10,650 nt of DNA from Cytophagaceae bacterium UBA6715 (GTDB lineage Bacteria > Bacteroidota > Bacteroidia > Cytophagales > Spirosomataceae), in the NCBI GenBank assembly GCA_002454335.1, contig DKIP01000056.1, positions 1 to 10,650 of the forward strand, in the 5' to 3' direction. The translations under genes and the position numbers were made by a program. Within the stretch, counting starts at the first letter, position 1. Every line of letters begins with the position of its first letter. Under the pieces are notes generated by a model. The model saw only the letters and a list, made by a program, of their open reading frames with translations. It ran no database searches and was not told the origin of the DNA. Below, piece after piece: positions 6,436 to 10,650 of the stretch.

Positions 6436-7275
6436 ATGGAAAATGAATTAAAAATTGGTGAATACAATCACCTACGCATTATCAAGGAAGTGCCATTCGG
6501 ATTATATTTGGATGGTTATGAGGATGAAATCCTACTTCCGCTACAGTATGTCCCAGAAATCTATGAAATCGATCAATTTATTGATGTGTTCATTTACCGG
6601 GATTCGGAAGACCGTATTATCGCCACAACACTCAAACCAAAGGCAACCATTAATCAGTTTGCTTATTTAGAAGTGAAAGCGGTTACACCTTTGGGAGTAT
6701 TCATGGAATGGGGTTTAGCAAAGGATTTATTTGTTCCTTTCAGCCAACAATTCCAAAAGATGTCGGTGGGCCGTTCCTATTTAGTCTATGTTTATTTAGA
6801 TGGTCAAACCGATCGGATTGTCGCATCTGCCCGTGTGGAGAAATTTCTTCCCTTAACGGATGGCTCCGAGTTTACAATTGGAGACAAGGTTGACGCAATT
6901 CCATTTGAACACACCGATCTAGGAATTAAATGCCTAGTAAACAATTGTAAAATAGGAATGTTGTTCAAAAACCAAGTGTTTACAAATTTAACATTTGGAA
7001 AATCCATTCCTGTTTACATTGCTAACATCCGACCGGATGGCAAATTAGATCTACGTCTAGAACCCCTAGGTATGGTACGTATCGATAGCCAGGCTGAACG
7101 TATATTAAATGCAATCAAGGATAATAATGGTGTATTGAAATTACATGACAAGAGCCCAGCTGAAGAGATCTACCAAACATTCGGGATGTCTAAAAAGGAC
7201 TTCAAAAAGGGAGTTGGAGCTTTATACAAAAGTAAACTAATTGCATTGCACAGTGATTGCATTTCACTTTTGTAA
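6436..7275 (+). CDS. cvfB: CvfB-family S1/winged-helix RNA-binding protein
   Basis: This 279-residue protein matches the CvfB (YitL) family, which has tandem S1-type OB folds and a C-terminal winged helix and binds RNA. Visible parts are a first S1-like domain at 5-65 ('VPFGLYLDGYEDEILLP'), a second at 73-135 with the family signature 'GVFMEWGLAKDLFVPFSQQ' at 87-105, a third at about 145-210 ending 'DGKLDLRLEP', and a winged helix at 215-278 with 'FGMSKKDFKKGVGALYKSKLI'. In Staphylococcus CvfB affects virulence gene expression; in this phylum the role is unknown, and a function in RNA turnover or translation is inference. The ATG directly abuts the dapD terminator. No other in-frame Met precedes the first domain, so the start is probably right. 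The 83 nt that follow contain the promoter of the next gene. Confidence 0.85.
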   Translation: MENELKIGEYNHLRIIKEVPFGLYLDGYEDEILLPLQYVPEIYEIDQFIDVFIYRDSEDRIIATTLKPKATINQFAYLEVKAVTPLGVFMEWGLAKDLFVPFSQQFQKMSVGRSYLVYVYLDGQTDRIVASARVEKFLPLTDGSEFTIGDKVDAIPFEHTDLGIKCLVNNCKIGMLFKNQVFTNLTFGKSIPVYIANIRPDGKLDLRLEPLGMVRIDSQAERILNAIKDNNGVLKLHDKSPAEEIYQTFGMSKKDFKKGVGALYKSKLIALHSDCISLL

Positions 7276-7299
7276 ATCACATTTATCTTCTCGCTTGAA

Positions 7300-7330
7300 T
7301 TTGTTTTTGTTAATTTTTGATTTACTTTTG
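7300..7330 (+). promoter_or_regulatory. Promoter of the XRE-type gene, Bacteroidota -33/-7 type
   Basis: TTTG at 7300-7303 and TACTTTTG at 7323-7330 match the -33 and -7 consensus elements exactly, with 19 nt between them. The transcript should begin about 7336, giving a leader of roughly 20-25 nt before the ATG at 7359. This rules out the longer frame that opens with TTG at 7317, because that codon lies within the promoter. Confidence 0.72.
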
Positions 7331-7358
7331 TAATACCATTCGTTTACAAAATACAATT

Positions 7359-7844
7359 ATGAATTTAAGTGAGAAGATAGAATTGTTAATTAAGCGCAAA
7401 CAATTAAGCGCTTCACAATTTGCTGATAAATTAGGTATTCCTCGTAGCAGCATTTCTCATATTCTTTCTGGACGTAATAAACCGAGCTTAGACGTTGTTC
7501 AAAAGATTTTACGTGTCTTCCCCGAGGTTAGCGCAGAAGACCTATTATTTGAAGATCGTAGCTTGGGGGCCTCACTTGTAACGAATGTTGCAAAAGAGCC
7601 AAGCCCAGTTGCATCTCCCTCTCTTTTTGATGCCGTTTTACCAACGCCCTCAGAATCGCCTAAAAATAATTCTCCTGAACAAACGATCGTACAATCAAAT
7701 CTCAGACGTTCTAAAGAATCAGCCGTTTCGACACCCCAAGAAGGGCCGACAGCACCTGTTGTTCCTCCACGTTTAGAAAAAACGATCGAGCGAGTATTAA
7801 TTTTTTATACCGACGGTACTTTTTCGGAGAGTCGGCCGATGTAA
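7359..7844 (+). CDS. XRE-family helix-turn-helix DNA-binding protein
   Basis: This is a 161-residue protein with an N-terminal HTH_3/Cro-CI domain at about 5-58. 'SASQFADKLGIPRSSISHILSGRNKPSLDVVQKIL' carries the helix-turn-helix and the conserved 'SGRNKPSLD' turn. Residues 66-138 are a low-complexity Ser/Pro/Glu linker. The last 20 residues ('IERVLIFYTDGTFSESRP') are again ordered and look like a beta hairpin; I recall similar tails on XRE proteins of other Bacteroidota, which needs checking. There is no effector domain such as a peptidase. The gene has its own strong promoter and sits directly upstream of the DnaA-box cluster. Its target and role are unknown; autoregulation or involvement at the origin are only possibilities. 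Confidence 0.82.
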   Translation: MNLSEKIELLIKRKQLSASQFADKLGIPRSSISHILSGRNKPSLDVVQKILRVFPEVSAEDLLFEDRSLGASLVTNVAKEPSPVASPSLFDAVLPTPSESPKNNSPEQTIVQSNLRRSKESAVSTPQEGPTAPVVPPRLEKTIERVLIFYTDGTFSESRPM

Positions 7845-7860
7845 TTATCTTTTTTCCCGC

Positions 7861-8055
7861 TTATCCACTTTTCCACGACTTATCCACAGTTGTGAACATT
7901 CTGTTACAATCGAAATATACTTATCCACATTTTTGTGTGGATAACTGTGGATAATGTGTACAAATGGTAAAATTGTTTACAAATTGATATGAATATTCTA
8001 CAATCAATAAGCCATTTGCCTAATAGAAATGCCTAATTAAATGCTTAATTTTAAA
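7861..8055. other. oriC: Putative replication origin (oriC): DnaA-box cluster plus AT-rich unwinding region
   Basis: Within 75 bp there are four perfect DnaA boxes TTATCCACA: 7880-7888 (+), 7921-7929 (+), 7936-7944 (-) and 7946-7954 (-). Two weaker boxes lie at 7861-7869 (one mismatch) and 7869-7877 (two mismatches). The boxes at 7921 and 7936 face each other across 6 nt, and the last two are tandem with 1 nt between them. To the right is about 110 nt of very AT-rich DNA ending in three direct repeats (8017-8055). Cluster, orientation and adjoining AT-rich repeats fit a bacterial oriC. No dnaA, dnaN or gidA gene is in view, so a DnaA-titrating or DnaA-regulated site remains possible. Confidence 0.6.
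8017..8055 (+). repeat. Three AT-rich direct repeats, candidate DNA-unwinding element
   Basis: Three imperfect tandem copies of TGCYTAATWNAAA-like units occupy 8017-8029, 8030-8041 and 8042-8055 (13, 12 and 14 nt). All three share TGC(C/T)TAAT followed by A/T-only sequence. They lie about 60 nt from the last DnaA box and end 16 nt before the next gene. The layout recalls the AT-rich 13-mers of the Escherichia coli origin, although the sequence is different. Confidence 0.5.
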
Positions 8056-8071
8056 CATAATACCCGTTTTT

Positions 8072-8539
8072 ATGCAAAAATTAGACTCATTAAATCAAGT
8101 TGCCGAATTCCATCAAACCTTTGGAGCGCCTATTTTACCTAATCCAAGCATCCCAAGTACTGAGCGTTGCGCATTGCGTGTGAGCTTATTACAGGAAGAA
8201 TTAGATGAATTGAAAGAAGCGATTGCAGCCCATGATTTAGTTGAAATCGCGGATGCTTTATGCGATTTACAATATGTATTATCAGGTGCCGTGTTGGAAT
8301 TTGGTTTGGGAGATCGCTTTGTCGATTTGTTCAATGAGGTACAACGCTCCAATATGTCCAAAGCTTGTCAGAGCCTTGAAGAAGCCGAATATACCGTAAA
8401 ATTCTACCATGATAAAGATGGTACAGAAGCCGAAATTAAAGAAGAAAATGGCCTTTGGAAGGTATATCGCAAGTCGGACAATAAAGTACTTAAATCCATC
8501 AATTACTCGCCTGCAGATCTAGTTAGCCTCCTGAAATAA
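8072..8539 (+). CDS. MazG/PRA-PH-like nucleoside triphosphate pyrophosphohydrolase
   Basis: The 155-residue protein belongs to the all-alpha NTP pyrophosphatase superfamily (PRA-PH/MazG-like). The metal-binding pattern is visible: 'LQEELDELKEAI' at 40-51 supplies the EExxE motif (Glu42, Glu43, Glu46), and 'EIADALCDLQYVL' at 58-70 supplies Glu58 and Asp61 of the ExxD motif. 'VQRSNMSK' at 90-97 is typical of this subgroup, which is often annotated as phosphoribosyl-ATP pyrophosphohydrolase-like but is usually not the HisE enzyme. A house-cleaning role on unusual nucleotides is the likely function; the substrate is unknown. Residues 105-155 form a short beta-rich tail. It begins 16 nt after the AT-rich repeats, and its stop directly abuts the response regulator start with no gap, so the three downstream genes probably form one operon. 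No clear -33/-7 promoter was found upstream. Confidence 0.82.
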   Translation: MQKLDSLNQVAEFHQTFGAPILPNPSIPSTERCALRVSLLQEELDELKEAIAAHDLVEIADALCDLQYVLSGAVLEFGLGDRFVDLFNEVQRSNMSKACQSLEEAEYTVKFYHDKDGTEAEIKEENGLWKVYRKSDNKVLKSINYSPADLVSLLK

Positions 8540-9220
8540 ATGATCAAAATCCTGCTAATCGAAGATGAACCCAAGACGGTCCAATCCTTAAAACAAGGCT
8601 TGGAAGAGAATCATTATACCGTAGATGTTGCCTATGATGGCTTGATGGGGAAACAATTAGCAACCCGAACGGCCTATCAATTGATTATTTCGGACATTAT
8701 TATTCCTGGAATGAACGGCCTTGAATTGTGTAAATCTTTGCGTGCCGAAGGGATACAGACGCCTATATTGATGTTGACCGCACTGAGTACGACCGACGAT
8801 AAATTAGTGGGATTTGAGGCAGGAGCCGATGATTATTTGGCGAAACCGTTTGATTTCAAGGAATTTTTGGCGCGTGTAAAAGCGCTAATCAAGCGCTCAA
8901 ATCAGACATTAATTGAGGCCCAGGTGCTGAAATTCGCCGATTTAGAGTTAGATCTAACGAGTAAAATTGTCACCCGCTCTGGGCAAAAAATCAATTTGAC
9001 TGCCAAAGAATTCCAATTGCTGGAATACTTTCTCCGCAACCAAGAAAAGGTCATTTCGAAAGCAGAAATCGCTGAAAATATCTGGGAAGTTGAAGACGAA
9101 GGCAGCTCGAATTTGATCGAAGTGTATGTGAATTACTTGCGTAAAAAAGTCGATAAGGGCTTTCCCAGCAAGCTAATCCACACACAATTTGGCATGGGTT
9201 ATATATTAAGACAAGAGTAA
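8540..9220 (+). CDS. OmpR/PhoB-family response regulator
   Basis: This is a 226-residue two-domain regulator. The receiver domain (1-118) has the acidic pair in 'LIEDEP' (Glu8, Asp9), the phospho-accepting Asp52 in 'IISDIIIPGMNG', Thr80 in 'LMLTA' and Lys102 in 'LAKPFDF'. The C-terminal winged helix (about 128-224) has 'INLTAKEFQLLEYFLRNQEKVISKAEI', the recognition region 'SNLIEVYVNYLRKKVD' and the closing hairpin 'IHTQFGMGYIL'. All phosphorylation residues are present. The gene starts at the base after the pyrophosphohydrolase stop and ends 1 nt before the histidine kinase, its obvious partner. The signal and target genes cannot be told from sequence. Confidence 0.95.
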   Translation: MIKILLIEDEPKTVQSLKQGLEENHYTVDVAYDGLMGKQLATRTAYQLIISDIIIPGMNGLELCKSLRAEGIQTPILMLTALSTTDDKLVGFEAGADDYLAKPFDFKEFLARVKALIKRSNQTLIEAQVLKFADLELDLTSKIVTRSGQKINLTAKEFQLLEYFLRNQEKVISKAEIAENIWEVEDEGSSNLIEVYVNYLRKKVDKGFPSKLIHTQFGMGYILRQE

Positions 9221-9221
9221 G

Positions 9222-10592
9222 ATGCAAATCCGTTCTCGCTTGACATATCAATTTACCTACTTGGTTTCTGCGATTCTTTTCGTTTCGTACTTGATTATCT
9301 ATTTGTTTACACAAGAGAACTACAAGGATAAATTTTACAGTCGGCTACGCCAAAAAGCCAATACCGCAGCGGAATTGCTCGTAAATGTCAAGCAAGTTGA
9401 TTCCAAATTATTACGCATCATTGACCGGGCCAACCGTGACATTCTATACCGGGAAAATATCATGGCTTATGACACCTGTTATGAACGTATTTACCGCTCG
9501 AATGACAGCATCAACTTCCATGTGGATGTAAATCGCGTAAAAGAAGTCTTAAAACGCAAGGAAGTACGTTTTGGCGTGGAAGATCTTGAGGTCTTAGGAA
9601 CAGTATTTGTCACTCCAGAAGGTAGAATCGTCGTTTTTGCGGGTGCCGTGGATCAATATTCGGCAGAGAATGCTAAAGACTTAAAAAACATCCTCATAGC
9701 CTTATTTCTCTTATTTGTTTTCATCGTAGTGATATCGGGCTGGTTTTTCGCGGGTAGGGCAGTAAATCCCATTTCTGAGGTTATTAAACAGGTGGATTTA
9801 CTTTCTCCCAAACGGCTTGAACAACGCCTAGAATCAGCGGATTCAGAAGATGAGATAGGGAAGATGGTGGCGACAATCAACCGATTATTGGAAAGAATTG
9901 AGAGTGCTTTTCGCTTCCAAAAAACTTTTATTGCCAATGTTTCGCATGAATTGAAGAATCCATTGACGAAGATTTCCTCGCAATTGGAAGTTAGTTTATT
10001 AAATGAACGAAATACGGCGGATTATAAACAAACCATTGCATCTGTATTAGAAGATACGCAGGATTTAGCCGCGATTACGGAATCCTTATTGGAGCTCAAT
10101 AAAATTAGCGTCACCGACTACCAAGCAGGCTTCCAGGTCATCCGAATCGATGAGGTAATTTGGGAAGCTCGTAGCTTGGCCCAAAAGCTAAATTCTACAT
10201 ATAAAGTGCTTTTTGATACGCAATTCATGCCGGACGATGAGGAGCTATTGATGTTGAAGGGCGATGAAAAATTGATGTTGACAGCCATCAAAAATTTGAT
10301 AGAAAATGCCTGCAAATTCAGCCCAAATAATCAGGCACAGGTTAGCTTGGCCATCCGGGCCAATCATATTGAAATTGAGGTAAAAAACGAAGGAAAAGGA
10401 ATTCCTGAGGCAGATTTACCATTTATATTCCAACCATTTTTCCGTGGAGAAAATACCGCAAATTCCAAGGGCTATGGCATCGGCTTGTCATTAGTCGAAC
10501 GAATTATTCACTTACACAATGGGCAAATTTCTGTGAGCTCAGCTTTAAATGACTGGACAACATTTAAGGTGAATTTGCCAATTAATAAATAA
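9222..10592 (+). CDS. Sensor histidine kinase (HAMP, HisKA, HATPase_c)
   Basis: This 456-residue membrane kinase has a first span at about 10-30, a periplasmic sensor of roughly 125 residues (31-155) of no recognised fold, and a second span at 157-178. A HAMP linker lies at 179-230, and the dimerisation/phosphoacceptor domain has His242 in 'NVSHELKNPLTKI'. The ATPase domain carries the N box 'NLIENACKFSP' (358-368), the G1 box 'NEGKGIPEAD' (389-398), the F box 'IFQPFFRGEN' (402-411) and the G2 box 'GYGIGLSLVERI' (418-429). All catalytic motifs are intact. It should autophosphorylate and pass phosphate to the regulator encoded 1 nt upstream. The periplasmic part has one Cys (Cys86) and no obvious ligand motif. 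A heptamer repeat array begins at its stop codon. Confidence 0.95.
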   Translation: MQIRSRLTYQFTYLVSAILFVSYLIIYLFTQENYKDKFYSRLRQKANTAAELLVNVKQVDSKLLRIIDRANRDILYRENIMAYDTCYERIYRSNDSINFHVDVNRVKEVLKRKEVRFGVEDLEVLGTVFVTPEGRIVVFAGAVDQYSAENAKDLKNILIALFLLFVFIVVISGWFFAGRAVNPISEVIKQVDLLSPKRLEQRLESADSEDEIGKMVATINRLLERIESAFRFQKTFIANVSHELKNPLTKISSQLEVSLLNERNTADYKQTIASVLEDTQDLAAITESLLELNKISVTDYQAGFQVIRIDEVIWEARSLAQKLNSTYKVLFDTQFMPDDEELLMLKGDEKLMLTAIKNLIENACKFSPNNQAQVSLAIRANHIEIEVKNEGKGIPEADLPFIFQPFFRGENTANSKGYGIGLSLVERIIHLHNGQISVSSALNDWTTFKVNLPINK

Positions 10593-10650
10593 TTAGACGT
10601 TAGACTTTGGACATTGGACGTTAGACTTTAGACGTTAGACATTTGACATT
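10592..10650. repeat. Tandem heptamer array, consensus NTTNGAC
   Basis: Starting with the last base of the kinase stop codon, eight consecutive 7-bp units and the first three bases of a ninth run to the window end. Positions 2-3 (TT) and 5-7 (GAC) are constant in all eight full units, while positions 1 and 4 vary (A/G/T each). A 21-bp higher-order period is also visible: 10599-10619 and 10620-10640 both begin GTTAGAC-TTT and differ at few positions. The array may continue beyond the window. There is no reading frame of interest and no terminator hairpin before it. Confidence 0.9.

Noticed and set aside
7317..7358. TTG start giving a 14-residue extension of the XRE protein
   Set aside because: The codon lies inside the promoter, between the -33 and -7 elements, so it would not be in the mRNA.
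7891..7899. TGTGAACAT as a further reverse DnaA box
   Set aside because: It has three mismatches to TGTGGATAA, too many to count.
8046..8053. TAATTTTA as a -7 promoter box for the pyrophosphohydrolase gene
   Set aside because: It has one mismatch at the conserved final G and no TTG at a suitable distance; not supportable.

Overview
The window looks like chromosomal housekeeping DNA from a member of the Bacteroidota, most likely a Cytophagales-type aquatic bacterium. The phylum call rests on several points. There is a TonB-dependent receptor tail, an HU-CCDC81/SPOR protein and a Gly-rich TonB. Start codons lack clear Shine-Dalgarno sequences. Two promoters match the phylum's -33 TTTG / -7 TAnnTTTG pattern. 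The genus is not determined. I see no tRNA, rRNA, CRISPR array, insertion sequence or prophage gene.

Left block (1-4035, + strand): a tightly packed run of five genes. It holds the 3' end of a TonB-dependent outer-membrane receptor, a membrane-anchored HU-like/SPOR protein, a TonB-type energy transducer, folC (folate polyglutamylation) and trmB (tRNA m7G46 methylation). Gaps are 11, 3 and 2 nt, then a 4-nt overlap, so they are probably co-transcribed. The run ends in a long hairpin that contains the trmB stop codon in its loop and should also terminate the convergent gap gene.

Middle block (4069-7275): gap (NAD-type glyceraldehyde-3-phosphate dehydrogenase) runs on the minus strand from its own promoter. 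The 504-nt region between gap and dapD holds the gap promoter, two back-to-back palindromes behind it, a candidate small RNA of about 65 nt, and two further inverted repeats before dapD (lysine/diaminopimelate synthesis). dapD ends in an intrinsic terminator whose T-run touches the ATG of a CvfB-family S1/winged-helix RNA-binding protein.

Right block (7276-10650): a short XRE-type DNA-binding protein with a strong promoter is followed by a 227-nt intergenic region. That region has four perfect DnaA boxes (TTATCCACA), two degenerate ones, and three AT-rich 12-14 bp direct repeats. This is the layout of a replication origin (oriC) with an unwinding element, or at least of a DnaA-binding locus. 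Next come a MazG/PRA-PH-like nucleotide pyrophosphohydrolase, an OmpR-type response regulator and its sensor histidine kinase, abutting with 0-1 nt gaps. Immediately at the kinase stop codon begins a tandem array of degenerate heptamers (consensus NTTNGAC) that runs off the end of the window.

The most noteworthy items are the origin-like DnaA-box cluster, the heptamer array, the candidate sRNA and the terminator that abuts a start codon.
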